NCBI RefSeq assembly: GCF_001719615.1
Contig: NZ_MDVX01000011.1
Span: 62,001 to 126,000 of the forward strand
DNA: 64,000 nt
DNA from: Neptunicoccus sediminis
GTDB lineage: Bacteria > Pseudomonadota > Alphaproteobacteria > Rhodobacterales > Rhodobacteraceae
Reading direction: 5' to 3'
In this document: piece after piece, positions 50,777-60,384 of the stretch
Position numbering within the stretch: position 1 is the stretch's first letter
Layout of the letters: each line of letters opens with the position of its first letter
Notes under the pieces: generated by a model
Told to the model about the DNA's origin: nothing
The model's database searches: none
The model's input: the letters and a program-made list of their open reading frames with translations, nothing else
Program-made: the position numbers and the translations under genes

Positions 50777-51826
50777 CTAACTGCCGCTGGCCTCCCGCAT
50801 CTTGCCGCGCCGGCCGTAAGGGGTCTCGTTGAAACGGGCCTTGTAGTGGCGGGTAAACAGACCGTTAGAACTGAACCCCGATGCCATCGCGATTTCCGTC
50901 ACGTTCAGGTTGGTTTCCGTCAGCAGGGTGCGGGCGCGATCCAGCCGCATATTGCGATAGACGGTGGCAGGGGTTTCATCGAACAGCTTCTTGAACTGGC
51001 GTTCCATCTGGCGGCGGGAAAACTCCCCCTCCTCTGCCAGTTCCTCCAGTGTCAGCGGGTCTTCGATATTGGCCTGCATCGCCTGCAACACCGCCAGAAC
51101 CTTGGGGTCACGGGAATTGATCGCCTTGGCAATAGAAGAGCGCTGTTCCCGAGCAGGGGAAAGGTCTCCGCCGCTCAGACACATATCCGATACCGCAGTG
51201 GCAAAAGCCTCACCGTAGTCTTCGAGGATGATCGACAGCATCATTTCGGTGGCAGCAGCCCCGCCGCCACAGGTGTAAAGCCCGCGATCCGCTTCAAAGC
51301 GGCGGCTGGTGGGTTCCAGTTCGGGGAAGGTTTCCACAAAACCGGGTTGGTTTTCCCAATGCAGCGTAAAGCGGCGGTCCTGCAACAGACCCGCCCGCGC
51401 CAGACTGGCCGCGCCGGTGCAAATGCCGCCCATGTTTCCGCCAAACCGCGCATGTTTGCGCAGCGCCTGCAACACTGCTTCAGAGGCCACTTCGGTGCCC
51501 CTGTTACCCGAGCAAACCCAGAGGTGCATGTCCGGTGTGATCCCGTCGAGGTCTCCATGCGCCCCCACATCTACACCGGAAGAGGAATATACCGCATCGC
51601 CGCTTTCCGACAGAACCACCCAACCGTACAGCGGTTTTTGCGCCAGCTGGTTGGCAATGCGCAGCGGATCAAGCGCAGAGCTGAACGCCAGCAGCGTAAA
51701 CTCCGGCAAGAGAAGAAACCCAAAGCGGCGGGTTTCCCTGACGCGCGTTACAGGAAAGCTGAAAGCCCCCGCAGGAACAACGTCCACGGGTGCGTTAAAG
51801 GCAGGTTGTCGAGAGGCAGGACACAT
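50777..51826 (-). CDS. GlxA-type AraC-family transcriptional regulator
   Basis: 349 residues. The N-terminal DJ-1/PfpI-like domain contains Cys136 in GGICTGAASLARAGLL, and the C-terminal double helix-turn-helix AraC domain (about 245-345) contains LTLEELAEEGEFSRRQMERQFKKLF and VTEIAMASGFSSNGLFTRHYKARF. It belongs to the CdhR/GbdR-like group that controls quaternary-amine and amino-acid catabolism. It lies behind the terminator of the amidohydrolase/ABC operon, in the same direction. No clear ribosome site. Confidence 0.9.
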   Translation of the reverse strand: MCPASRQPAFNAPVDVVPAGAFSFPVTRVRETRRFGFLLLPEFTLLAFSSALDPLRIANQLAQKPLYGWVVLSESGDAVYSSSGVDVGAHGDLDGITPDMHLWVCSGNRGTEVASEAVLQALRKHARFGGNMGGICTGAASLARAGLLQDRRFTLHWENQPGFVETFPELEPTSRRFEADRGLYTCGGGAAATEMMLSIILEDYGEAFATAVSDMCLSGGDLSPAREQRSSIAKAINSRDPKVLAVLQAMQANIEDPLTLEELAEEGEFSRRQMERQFKKLFDETPATVYRNMRLDRARTLLTETNLNVTEIAMASGFSSNGLFTRHYKARFNETPYGRRGKMREASGS

Positions 51827-51850
51827 GGCGGAGCGAAATCTTTTCTAAAA

Positions 51851-51876
51851 ACATCAGACCGGAACAGGTCTGATGT
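51851..51876 (-). terminator. Rho-independent terminator of the oligopeptide ABC operon
   Basis: A perfect 10-bp stem (ACATCAGACC and GGTCTGATGT, loop of six) followed on the minus strand by TTTTTAG. It lies 63 bases past the stop of the last ABC gene and 25 bases before the AraC start, so it separates the two units. Confidence 0.85.
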
Positions 51877-51938
51877 AAACTACACCATTTCGCCCCGGCA
51901 ACAAAAGGGCTGTTCTGCATTCCGCACGGCTCAGACGG

Positions 51939-52949
51939 CTAAAGTGCCACCGGAACAGGGTCCGCCGTTTCTGCAGCCTGAGCGACAAAACAGGCGACTT
52001 TGCCTTCTGGCGAGACGGGGCAAAGATCAGGTGCGCTCTGGCTGCATTTGGACAGGGCCACAGGACAGCGGGGGTGAAAGGCGCAACCGCTTGGCGGGTT
52101 GAGCGGGCTTGGCGGCTCTCCGGCCTGCGCCTCTACGCGGCGTTTGGGATTTTCGATGTCCGGTATCGTGGCCAGCAGCAGTTTGGAATAGGGATGCTGG
52201 GGGTTGGTAAACAGCTCCTCCACGGGGGCTTGTTCGACGATCCGCCCCAGATACATCACCGCGATGTGGTTGGACATATGGCGCACCACGCTCAGATCAT
52301 GGCTGATGAACAGATAGGTCAGACCCAGTTCGTCCTGCAAGCGGCGCATCAGGTTCAGGATTTGCGCCTGCACCGATACATCCAGCGCCGAAGTCGGCTC
52401 GTCACAGACCAGCAGTTCGGGTTCGGAGGCCAAAGCCCGCGCGATGGAAATCCGCTGGCGCTGTCCGCCGGAAAATTCGTGCGGGTATTTCAGCGCGTCA
52501 TCCGCGCCAAGCCCCACAGTTTCCAGCAGTTCGCGCACCCGATCCAGTGTTTCCTTCTCTGTGTCTCGCAGTTTCATTTCGCGGATCGGTTCCGCGATGA
52601 TGTCCCCGACGCGCCAGCGGGGGTTCAGACTGGAATGGGGGTCCTGAAAGATCATCTGCACCTTGATCGGGCGGCCTTTGGCCCCTGTCCCGAAACGAAT
52701 GTCGCCGTTGGTGGTGGCATAAAGCCCAGTCACCAGCCGCGCCACAGTGGATTTACCGCATCCCGATTCCCCGACGATGCTGAAACAGGTGCCTTTCTCC
52801 ACAGTAAAGGATATGTCGGAAACCGCCTCGACATAAAGTTTGGGGCGGCGTTCGATAACGCGGTTCAGCCAGGGGGCAGAGACGTCAAACACCTTGCTGA
52901 CATGGCTTACCGACAGGGCGGGGGCTGTATCTTCTAGAACGACGTTCAT
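51939..52949 (-). CDS. Oligopeptide/dipeptide ABC ATP-binding protein (DppF/OppF-like)
   Basis: 336 residues from the ATG at 52949 with GGAGGAAC upstream; the open frame runs on to 53066 without conserved residues. Walker A GESGCGKST (60-68), signature FSGGQRQR, Walker B LLVCDEPTSALDVS, and the C-terminal oligo_HPY segment with [12 protein letters not shown], which carries the [4Fe-4S]-type cysteines of this subfamily. Overlaps the partner ATPase by four bases. The substrate in this operon need not be a peptide. Confidence 0.93.
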   Translation of the reverse strand: MNVVLEDTAPALSVSHVSKVFDVSAPWLNRVIERRPKLYVEAVSDISFTVEKGTCFSIVGESGCGKSTVARLVTGLYATTNGDIRFGTGAKGRPIKVQMIFQDPHSSLNPRWRVGDIIAEPIREMKLRDTEKETLDRVRELLETVGLGADDALKYPHEFSGGQRQRISIARALASEPELLVCDEPTSALDVSVQAQILNLMRRLQDELGLTYLFISHDLSVVRHMSNHIAVMYLGRIVEQAPVEELFTNPQHPYSKLLLATIPDIENPKRRVEAQAGEPPSPLNPPSGCAFHPRCPVALSKCSQSAPDLCPVSPEGKVACFVAQAAETADPVPVAL

Positions 52950-53959
52950 TCTGTTCCTCCTTGTTGCAACCAGCAGGCGGCACGGGTGGAGCCGACCTGT
53001 TGCAGCGGCGGTTTTTGCGCCGCGCATTTTGCTCCCGCATAGGGGCAGCGGGGATGGAAGGCGCAACCCGAAGGCCGCGCATTGAGACGAGGCATGGACC
53101 CGTCAATCTGCGACAGAACCTCTACACGGTCATGCAGGCTCGGGATCGCGGCCATCAGACCCTTTGTATAGGGATGCTGCGGATTGTGGATCACATCGCT
53201 GACCGGACCGCTTTCCACCACGCGCCCTGAATACATTACACAGACCCGATCCGCAGTTTCCGCAATCACACCCATATCGTGAGTCACAAGCATGATGCCC
53301 ACGCCGGTTTCATCACACAGTTTGCGCAACAGCGCGGTGATCTGCGCCTGAATGGACACATCCAGCGCGGTGGTCGGTTCATCAGCGATAATCAGACGCG
53401 GCCCCGCCGCCAGAGCCAGCGCGATGACAACCCGTTGCCGCATCCCGCCGGAAAACTGGTGGGGATACTGGCGAAGGCGTTCTTCGGGGGCCGGAATACC
53501 GACGCTGCGCAGCAGTTCCAGCGCGCGTTCCTCGGCCTGCGCTTTTGACAGGGGCGTGTGCAGGCGGATGGTTTCCACCAGTTGCTTGCCCACTGTGAAC
53601 AGCGGGTTAAGTGCCGTCAGCGGGTCCTGAAAAATCGCGCCCATTTCGCGGCCGCGCACTTTGGTCAGTTCGGCCTCGCTCAACGTATCGACGCGGCGCC
53701 CCCCCACATGGATGGCGCCCTGCGCGATGCGGCCGGGATGTTCGAGCAGCCCAAGCACCGCCAGTCCGGTGATGGATTTACCTGCACCGCTTTCGCCGAC
53801 TACCCCGAGGATTTCCCCCGGTGCGATCTGCATGGATACGTCGTCAATTGCTGTCAGAACCCCGCGTCTGGTCGGAAACTCGACGCTCAGCCCCTGCACA
53901 TCCAGCGCAGGGGTGGCGTTGATCGAATCTTCGGGCACGGGAATGGGCTGAACCATCAT
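52946..53959 (-). CDS. Oligopeptide/dipeptide ABC ATP-binding protein (DppD/OppD-like)
   Basis: 337 residues from the ATG at 53959 (GGAGA five bases upstream); an earlier ATG at 53971 would overlap the amidohydrolase stop. Walker [10 protein letters not shown] (55-63), with Ile where Thr is usual, signature FSGGMRQR, Walker [15 protein letters not shown], and the oligo_HPY tail with [12 protein letters not shown]. It pairs with the other ATPase to power the permease. Confidence 0.92.
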   Translation of the reverse strand: MMVQPIPVPEDSINATPALDVQGLSVEFPTRRGVLTAIDDVSMQIAPGEILGVVGESGAGKSITGLAVLGLLEHPGRIAQGAIHVGGRRVDTLSEAELTKVRGREMGAIFQDPLTALNPLFTVGKQLVETIRLHTPLSKAQAEERALELLRSVGIPAPEERLRQYPHQFSGGMRQRVVIALALAAGPRLIIADEPTTALDVSIQAQITALLRKLCDETGVGIMLVTHDMGVIAETADRVCVMYSGRVVESGPVSDVIHNPQHPYTKGLMAAIPSLHDRVEVLSQIDGSMPRLNARPSGCAFHPRCPYAGAKCAAQKPPLQQVGSTRAACWLQQGGTE

Positions 53960-53960
53960 G

Positions 53961-55433
53961 CTAGTCTCCATTCATCAGGGGAAAGGTGGGTGGGAAAATC
54001 TGCTCAACAGGCGGATGCCCGAGGGTGCGTTCGGGATATTTTTCAACCAGTCCGTCGAACTGGTCCTGCATTGCGGCGCGGGCGGCTTGCATGTCGATAC
54101 CAGCCACATCGCCGTTGCGCATGGACAGGCGACCGTCCACGATGGTTGCCCGTGTTACACGGCCCGTTGCGCCAAGGATCAGGGTTTGCACCGGATCAAT
54201 GCGCGGCGCCATGTAGCTGTCCGCCATGTCGAACACAGCAATATCCGCCTTGGCCCCAGCCCGCAGCACGCCGATGTCGTCACGGCGCAGCGCCTTGGCC
54301 CCGTTCAGGGTCGCCGCATCGAACATCTCTGCCGAGGTGATCGAGGTATGGCCGTCCTGCATCCGGCAGGCCATCATCCCCACCGCCATATTCAGCACCA
54401 TGTCGGGCGGTGCCGTATCGGTGCCCATGGCAAGGTTTATCCCCATGTCCCGCAGCCGCGCGAAAGAGCGCAGCGCACCGCCGTGACGGGCTGCAACCAG
54501 CGGACAATGGATCACGGTAACACCGTTATCGCGGTAGAGCGCAAGATCGGTGTCATCCGCCACAGTCCCGTGGGGTGCGAGCAGTCGGGGTGACAGGGCG
54601 TCAAAGCTGTTCAACCACTGCGGCGCGGTTTTGTTGTGCAGCGACTGCACGGTTTGCAGTTCCATCATGCCCTGCGCCATATGCAGGCGTACCGGACAAT
54701 CCAGATCCTCTGCCGCGGCCATTGTGCGTTCCAGCAGGGTCTGCGTGCAGGTTTCTACACGATCGGGCGCGAGCATCGGGGACACGAGATCGCGGCCCTG
54801 CACGGACTGCGCAAAACCGATCGCATCGTCCAGCCCTTGCAATCCGCGGTCTTCGTCAAATCGGGCGTGCATGGCGCCGGTTTCATCCACCACCATTCCG
54901 CCCGCGCGGTACGCAGGGCCAAGCCAGACCCGCAGGCCCATGTCCTGCGCGGCATCGGCGGCGGCAGAAAACTCGGCCACGGTTTCACCCCATTCGCGGT
55001 AAAATAGGGACGCAATCGGCGCGGCAGAGGTTATCCCGTTCAACAGCAGCTGCCCGAAGGCAAAGCGTTTCTGCGCCACAAGTTCTTCGGGCGAATACAT
55101 CTCATAGGGGCCGCGATCCACATAGGACTGGGGCCAGACGCGGCCCTTTTTCTCGCTCGGCCAGTTGTCATGGGCCAGCAGCGTGGTGTCGAGATCAGAC
55201 AGGGCGTCCAGATCGACGAAACCGGGGGCGACCAGCGCCGCGCCCATGTCAAAACGGGCGCTGACCTCTCCGTCAAAACGTTTTCCGGCAAAGAGGATCC
55301 GGTCGTTTTCAATTACAACCTCGCCGCCGTGAACCAGACGGCGACCCTGATCCGTGTCCACCACGATCCAGTCGGCTGTTAGGCTCCAGCGGCCTGCGGG
55401 ACGTTGCCCGAGGGGAAGATCGTCAAAGCGCAT
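53961..55433 (-). CDS. Amidohydrolase-superfamily protein (ATZ/TRZ-like), atypical metal site
   Basis: 490 residues, subtype III-like amidohydrolase. The metal strand 1 motif, normally PGFVNxHxH, reads APGFVDLDALSDLD (69-82), so the HxH pair is lost and Asp appears instead. Other ligands look intact: His251 (RLHMAQG), His288 (APHGT) and Asp339 (MGTDTAPP). TAALNGAKALRRD-like and GAKADIAVFD motifs are normal. It may bind one metal or be a deaminase with changed chemistry. It overlaps the start of the next gene by one base and lies inside the ABC operon. Confidence 0.88.
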   Translation of the reverse strand: MRFDDLPLGQRPAGRWSLTADWIVVDTDQGRRLVHGGEVVIENDRILFAGKRFDGEVSARFDMGAALVAPGFVDLDALSDLDTTLLAHDNWPSEKKGRVWPQSYVDRGPYEMYSPEELVAQKRFAFGQLLLNGITSAAPIASLFYREWGETVAEFSAAADAAQDMGLRVWLGPAYRAGGMVVDETGAMHARFDEDRGLQGLDDAIGFAQSVQGRDLVSPMLAPDRVETCTQTLLERTMAAAEDLDCPVRLHMAQGMMELQTVQSLHNKTAPQWLNSFDALSPRLLAPHGTVADDTDLALYRDNGVTVIHCPLVAARHGGALRSFARLRDMGINLAMGTDTAPPDMVLNMAVGMMACRMQDGHTSITSAEMFDAATLNGAKALRRDDIGVLRAGAKADIAVFDMADSYMAPRIDPVQTLILGATGRVTRATIVDGRLSMRNGDVAGIDMQAARAAMQDQFDGLVEKYPERTLGHPPVEQIFPPTFPLMNGD

Positions 55434-56629
55434 TACGGCGCCTCGATCAGCGTGGCACCGTCACGGGCGGTAACTCTGCCCGCTTTCACCACCAGTTTGC
55501 GCGGTGTGTGGGACACGATGGCATGGGCAACCGCAACACCTTCCACCAGAACCAGATCCCCCGGCGCGCCTACTTCCAGCGTGCGCCGTTCCTTGCCCAT
55601 GGCTACTGCCCCGCCACCAGCACAAATATCCAGCGCCTGATACATTTCCTTGTCAGACCGCAGGTTGTTCCGCAGCCCGACAAATTTCGCCCGCTCCAGC
55701 ATGTCGCCGTTACCATAAGGCCCCCAGGTGTCCTGAATGCCGTCATTGCCGGACCCGATGCGAATACCATGCGCCTGCAATTGTTTAACCAGAGGAGCCG
55801 GACTGCTGGCGGGCGCGGTGGTCATGATCGCAACATCCAGTGCCGCCAGCCGTTCCAACAAGCCTTCGACCCGCGCCTGATCCGGCATCCCGAGACAAAA
55901 GGCATGGGAAATCGTGATCATGCCCTTCATGCCCAAAGCCTCCGCCCGATCAAGGGTTTGCTCCATGGAAAACGCGCCAAGTTCGCCCCGTTCGTGTAGA
56001 TGGATGTCGATGCCTTTGCCGTGTTTGTCAGCCAGTGCAAAGATCGTGTCGAGATGCCCCTTCGGGTCGTGATCCACGCCACAAGGGTCCAGCCCGCCCA
56101 TCAGATCAGCCCCCATTCTCAGCGCGTCGTCCAACAGTTCCGCTGTACCCGGACTAATCATCAGACCGGATTGCGGGAAGGCGACAGTCTGGATCTCCAC
56201 CACATCGGCCAGCTTTTCGGCGGTCTCCATCACCCCTTCCAGCGCGCGCAATCCGCCGGTGGTATCAATATCCACATGGCTGCGGATCAGGGTTGCCCCA
56301 TATCCGGCGGTCTGCAAGGCATGGCGCATGGATTGCACATGGGGGTCCATGCCAAGGCGGGTTTTCATCTGGCGTTCGTTGTCGATCATCGCCATCAGAT
56401 TTCCGCCGCCAACATCGTTATGATACCACGGATAGCCGAGCAGGGATTTGTCCAGATGGGTATGCGCCTCGGTCAAAGCAGGGATCGCGATACACCCGCC
56501 TGCGTCTTCTACTGGCGTGGTGCCTGCCTCCTGATCCGGTGCAATTTTCGCAATCCGCCCGTTTTCGATCAGCAGGTCGGTCGGCTCTCCGTCAAGGATA
56601 CGCAGATTTTTAATCATCAGGTTATTCAT
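55433..56629 (-). CDS. Cytosine-deaminase-like amidohydrolase (CodA/AtzC clan)
   Basis: 398 residues. EAHTHLDKS carries His56 and His58. DIHLHERGE, ISHAFCLG and the GSGNDGIQDTWGPYGNGDML stretch match the cytosine deaminase clan. An ATG at 56617 is an alternative start. It should deaminate a cyclic amine such as a pyrimidine, or an s-triazine-like compound. Between the permease and the other amidohydrolase in a five-gene transporter operon. Confidence 0.9.
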   Translation of the reverse strand: MNNLMIKNLRILDGEPTDLLIENGRIAKIAPDQEAGTTPVEDAGGCIAIPALTEAHTHLDKSLLGYPWYHNDVGGGNLMAMIDNERQMKTRLGMDPHVQSMRHALQTAGYGATLIRSHVDIDTTGGLRALEGVMETAEKLADVVEIQTVAFPQSGLMISPGTAELLDDALRMGADLMGGLDPCGVDHDPKGHLDTIFALADKHGKGIDIHLHERGELGAFSMEQTLDRAEALGMKGMITISHAFCLGMPDQARVEGLLERLAALDVAIMTTAPASSPAPLVKQLQAHGIRIGSGNDGIQDTWGPYGNGDMLERAKFVGLRNNLRSDKEMYQALDICAGGGAVAMGKERRTLEVGAPGDLVLVEGVAVAHAIVSHTPRKLVVKAGRVTARDGATLIEAP

Positions 56630-56655
56630 AGTCTTTTTCCTTAGAACGCTTGCGC

Positions 56656-57597
56656 TTAGCGCAATTTCGGGTTCAGCGCGTCGCGCAGCCAGTCACCCAG
56701 CATGTTTACAGCCACCACAAGAATGCAAAGCTGGATGGAAGGGAACAGCACGATCCACCACGACCCCGAGAACAGATACTGGTTGCCCACGCGGATCAAT
56801 GTCCCAAGCGAGGGCTGGTTCGGCGGCATCCCCACACCCAGAAAGGACAGGGTCGCCTCAATCAGAATGGCCAGACCGAAGTTTAGCGTCGCCGCCACAA
56901 AGATCGGCGTCAGCGTGTTGGGCAGGATGTGTTTCAGCATCAAACGCCGCGCCGGAGTCCCCACAAGGCGTGAGGCCATGACATATTCCTTGCGCCGCTC
57001 CACCATCGTTTGCGCACGGACCACACGGGCGTATTGCACCCATGAATACATCGCAATGGCCAGCACCAGAACAGCAGCCACGCCCACTTCACGGAACGCA
57101 GGGGGCAGGAACTGCTGCGCGACGGAGCTGACAAGGATTGCCACCAGAACAATCGGGATCGACAACAGCACATCGCCAATCCGCATCAGCACATTGTCAA
57201 TCCAGCCGCCATAATAGCCCGCCATCAGGCCAAACCCGATGCCAACCACCAGCGACACCGCAACAGAGGCGATACCGATGACAATCGAAATCCGCGTACC
57301 ATAGAGAATACCCGACAGAATATCGCGGCCCTGCACATCCGTTCCCAACAGGAAGGGCATCTGACCGCCTTCCATCCAGATGGGCGGAAGTTCGGCATTC
57401 CACAGTTCCAGGGCCGCTAGATCATAGGGGTTTTGCGGGGACAGAACAGGCGCCAGAAAGGCCGTGATGATCACCAGCAACAGCACAATCGCGGCCCCGA
57501 CTGCGGATTTGTGGGATTTGAAAGACCACCACAGATCACTGTCCCAGAAACGTTCCATTCGTGTCGGCACAGCTTTGACAGAGGTTTGATCGCTCAT
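56656..57597 (-). CDS. Oligopeptide/dipeptide ABC permease (DppC-like)
   Basis: 313 residues, N-terminal cytoplasmic part, one membrane segment, then five more. GLMAGYYGGWIDNVLMRIGDVLLSIPIVL is the DppC signature, and VRAQTMVERRKEYVMASRLVGTPARRLMLKHILPN is the coupling loop. Overlaps the DppB-like gene by four bases. Its stop lies 27 bases upstream of the deaminase start. Confidence 0.93.
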   Translation of the reverse strand: MSDQTSVKAVPTRMERFWDSDLWWSFKSHKSAVGAAIVLLLVIITAFLAPVLSPQNPYDLAALELWNAELPPIWMEGGQMPFLLGTDVQGRDILSGILYGTRISIVIGIASVAVSLVVGIGFGLMAGYYGGWIDNVLMRIGDVLLSIPIVLVAILVSSVAQQFLPPAFREVGVAAVLVLAIAMYSWVQYARVVRAQTMVERRKEYVMASRLVGTPARRLMLKHILPNTLTPIFVAATLNFGLAILIEATLSFLGVGMPPNQPSLGTLIRVGNQYLFSGSWWIVLFPSIQLCILVVAVNMLGDWLRDALNPKLR

Positions 57598-58565
57598 TTT
57601 TCGGCTCCTCTCAGGCGGGGATCAATCACCGCATAGGTCATGTCTACGATTGCGTTCAGGACAACAAAGATCAGGGCGACGATACACAGGTAGGCGGCCA
57701 TGATCGGCACATCCACAAAGGTCACGGCCTGAATGAACAGCAGCCCCATACCCGGCCACTGAAAGACGGTTTCCGTCACCAGCGCAAAGGCGATCAGCCC
57801 GCCGATCTGCATGGCTGTCATGGTTACAACCGGCATCAAACAGTTGCGCAGCGCGTGGCGGAAATGGATGGAGCGGGCGGGAATACCCCGTGCGCGGGCG
57901 AATTTGATAAAGTCTGATCGCAGAACCTCCAGCATTTCGGCCCGTACCAGCCGCATGACCAGAGTGATCTGGAACAGCGACAGGGAGAGTGCCGGAAGAA
58001 CAATGGACATGCGGCCCGAAGGAGTCAGCAGCCCCGTTGTCCACCAGCCGAGATCCACCGTGTCGCCCCGCCCGAAGGCCGGAAACCAGCCAAGCCAGAC
58101 CGAAAAGACCAGGATCAACCCGATGCCAACCACAAAACTGGGCAGGGAAATGCCGATGATAGAGGTAAACTGCATGGTTTCGGCGTACCAGCTTTGTCGT
58201 TTGATGGCGGTAATCACCCCCATCGGCACACCGACGATCAGCGAGATAAATGTCGCCACCAGCACCAGTTCAAAGGTTGCCGGAAAACGTTCCCCGATCA
58301 TATCCAGCACGTCACGCTGGTTGCGAAAGGAAATTCCGAAGTCTCCTGTCGCGGCACGTCCGACGAAAGAGGTGAATTGCACAAGAAAGGGTTTGTCGAG
58401 CCCGAGCCGTTCGCGCAGATCGTCGCGCTGCTCTTGGGTGGCTTGCTCGTTCAGCATCTGATCCACAGGATCACCGACAAAGCGAAAGATTACAAAGGCC
58501 AGAAACGTCACGGAGAGCATGACAAAAACGGCATTGGCGAGGCGCTTTATGATAAAAGCCAGCAT
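57594..58565 (-). CDS. Oligopeptide/dipeptide ABC permease (DppB-like)
   Basis: 323 residues, six membrane segments. MLAFIIKRLANAVFVMLSVTFLAF is the standard N-terminus, FRNQRDVLDMIGERFPATFELVLVA the conserved loop, and LRSDFIKFARARGIPARSIHFRHALRN the ATPase-coupling loop. It follows the binding-protein gene after a terminator-like hairpin. Confidence 0.93.
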   Translation of the reverse strand: MLAFIIKRLANAVFVMLSVTFLAFVIFRFVGDPVDQMLNEQATQEQRDDLRERLGLDKPFLVQFTSFVGRAATGDFGISFRNQRDVLDMIGERFPATFELVLVATFISLIVGVPMGVITAIKRQSWYAETMQFTSIIGISLPSFVVGIGLILVFSVWLGWFPAFGRGDTVDLGWWTTGLLTPSGRMSIVLPALSLSLFQITLVMRLVRAEMLEVLRSDFIKFARARGIPARSIHFRHALRNCLMPVVTMTAMQIGGLIAFALVTETVFQWPGMGLLFIQAVTFVDVPIMAAYLCIVALIFVVLNAIVDMTYAVIDPRLRGAEK

Positions 58566-58598
58566 TGCAAGGGTCTCCGTTGCGAGAGCTAGAAAAGA

Positions 58599-58625
58599 GG
58601 GGCGACGGCAGAAGGACGCCGCCCC
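58599..58625 (-). terminator. Attenuator-like hairpin after the oligopeptide-type binding-protein gene
   Basis: On the minus strand a 9-bp stem (GGGGCGGCG with CGTCGCCCC, one G-T pair) and a 9-base loop are followed by TCTTTTCT. It lies 12 bases past the binding-protein stop and probably limits transcription into the permease genes. Confidence 0.6.
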
Positions 58626-58637
58626 AGTCCGGGAGAA

Positions 58638-60209
58638 TTACTTGGTTACATACCACATACGTGGCTTGTTATCGGGGAACTGTGGGAAATCGCTGAACGT
58701 GTTGGACACGGCCCAAGCCATCGGCTGCTGGTGCAGCGGCATCATGATCACCTCGTCCTTGGCGATTTTCAGCGCGTCCGTTTCCATTTGCAACCGGGTG
58801 TCGCGGTCCAGTTCGATTGCGGCGGATTGGGTCAGCTTGTCCAGTTCGGGATAGGACCAGTCGCCCCAGTTAAACACGCCGGAGTTGCCGGTTTTGGAAT
58901 GCAGCACCTGAACCAGAATGGAATAGGTGTCGAGCATCGGCAGCGTAGCCCAGCCAAGCGTGTAAACATCCGCTTTGCCGTTGGCACGTTTGGGTGTTTG
59001 CTTGGCGGTCGGTCCAATGTCGAGCTTCGGGCTCAGGCCCACACGGGACCACATGGATGCGATGGCCTGACAGAATTGTTCCTCGTTGACATAGCTTTCG
59101 TTGGTGCAGACGAAATCAAACTCGAAACCGTCCTCGTAACCCGCCTCGGCCAGCAAAGCCTTGGCCTTTTCGGGATCGTATCCGGCTGGCGTGTCCAGCT
59201 CTTCGGAATAGCCCGGAATGGATGGCGCAACCAGCAGACCGGCATTGCGGGACTTGCCCCGCATAACTTTCTGCTGGATCAGGTCCATATCAACGGCAAG
59301 CTGCATGGCCTGACGGACGCGCAGATCGTTCAGCGGGTTTTCACCCCCCGCCACCAGTTCGTCACGACGGTTGAACCCCAGCATGACAGTCCGCAGGTCG
59401 GTCCGCTCCAGCACTTTCAGATTGCTCGCCGCCTCCAGACGGGGCAGATCCTGCACAGGGGCGGAGTCTACAAAATCCACCTCGCCGGACAGCAGGGCAG
59501 CAACACGGGTCGCCGCAGAAGAAATCGGCTGGAATTCGATGCGTGTCAGATTGTGCTGCGGCTCATCCCACCAGTTCTCGTTCACATTCAGGATGGTTTG
59601 CGCTTCGGGCGTGCGGGATTCCAACACGAAAGGTCCGGTGCCGTTGGTGTTGAAGGTTGCGTAGCCCTCTACGCCCGCGCTTACATCTGTCGGCTTTTCG
59701 GCATTGTTGGCAACCAGCCAGTCCTTGTCGAAAATATGGATGTTGGTCAGGTCGTTCAGCAACAGCGGGTAAGCACCGTTCAATTCGATGTCGATGGTGT
59801 AGTCATCAACCACCGTCGCGCTTTTATAAGCGGGGAGGTTTCCTTTCAGCGGCGAGGTTTCATCGGTCACACGTTGCAGACTGGCCAACACATCTTCGGC
59901 GGTGAAATCCGCGCCGTCATGAAATTTGACGCCTTCCCGCAGGGTGAAACGCCAGGTGGTCGGTGACACCACTTCCCAGCCTGTCGCCAGCGCCGGTTCA
60001 AGTTCCAGATCGCGGTTATAGCGCACCAGACCTTCGTAGATGTTGTTCAGAAAGTTGATGGTGTAGCTGTCGCCGTAAGAATAGGGATCAAGCGAGACAA
60101 TATCGCGCGGCGCCCCCCAGCGGACGGTCTCTGCATGGGCGGTGGTTGCGAGCAGAACAGCGGCCAGTCCGCCAAGGGTAATACTCTGCAGTTTCCTCGT
60201 AAGTTTCAT
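58638..60209 (-). CDS. Oligopeptide/dipeptide ABC binding protein (SBP_bac_5)
   Basis: 523 residues from the ATG at 60209, with GGGAGTGAA upstream; an earlier ATG at 60236 has no site. Signal peptide MKLTRKLQSITLGGLAAVLLATTAHAET. Typical blocks are VRWGAPRDIVSLDPYSYGDS, WRFTLREGVKFHDGADFTAEDV and DTPAGYDPEKAKALLAEAGYEDG. It captures a peptide-sized or other solute. Here the two amidohydrolase genes in the same operon point to a nitrogen compound instead of a peptide. Confidence 0.93.
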   Translation of the reverse strand: MKLTRKLQSITLGGLAAVLLATTAHAETVRWGAPRDIVSLDPYSYGDSYTINFLNNIYEGLVRYNRDLELEPALATGWEVVSPTTWRFTLREGVKFHDGADFTAEDVLASLQRVTDETSPLKGNLPAYKSATVVDDYTIDIELNGAYPLLLNDLTNIHIFDKDWLVANNAEKPTDVSAGVEGYATFNTNGTGPFVLESRTPEAQTILNVNENWWDEPQHNLTRIEFQPISSAATRVAALLSGEVDFVDSAPVQDLPRLEAASNLKVLERTDLRTVMLGFNRRDELVAGGENPLNDLRVRQAMQLAVDMDLIQQKVMRGKSRNAGLLVAPSIPGYSEELDTPAGYDPEKAKALLAEAGYEDGFEFDFVCTNESYVNEEQFCQAIASMWSRVGLSPKLDIGPTAKQTPKRANGKADVYTLGWATLPMLDTYSILVQVLHSKTGNSGVFNWGDWSYPELDKLTQSAAIELDRDTRLQMETDALKIAKDEVIMMPLHQQPMAWAVSNTFSDFPQFPDNKPRMWYVTK

Positions 60210-60248
60210 AAGTTCACTCCCTGTTATTGCACACAAATCATTTTCAGA

Positions 60249-60268
60249 TCGTATACACGGTTATACGA
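60249..60268. promoter_or_regulatory. Candidate GntR-type operator, upstream of the ABC operon
   Basis: TCGTATA and TATACGA are perfect 7-bp inverted halves with a six-base spacer. The core GTATA/TATAC matches FadR-subfamily GntR sites. It lies 40 bases before the binding-protein start, in the divergent gap shared with the GntR gene. Confidence 0.6.
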
Positions 60269-60384
60269 ATAAAACCGTTATCACAGCGTACAGCCCCTTA
60301 TTTTACTGCTTAGGAACCATGATCCGGCCTTATGACAAGCGACGTTAGACCGGAAATTTCAATTTGGCTACAAAAAAATAAAAT

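Noticed and set aside
50693-52102. Plus-strand open frame of about 470 codons across the AraC gene and the gap beyond
   Set aside because: It is the complement of the conserved GlxA-AraC gene and its terminator; the translation is rich in Arg, Gln and Gly with no motif.
58731-59966. Plus-strand open frame opposite the oligopeptide-type binding protein
   Set aside because: Antisense shadow of a well-conserved SBP_bac_5 gene, without ribosome site or domain.
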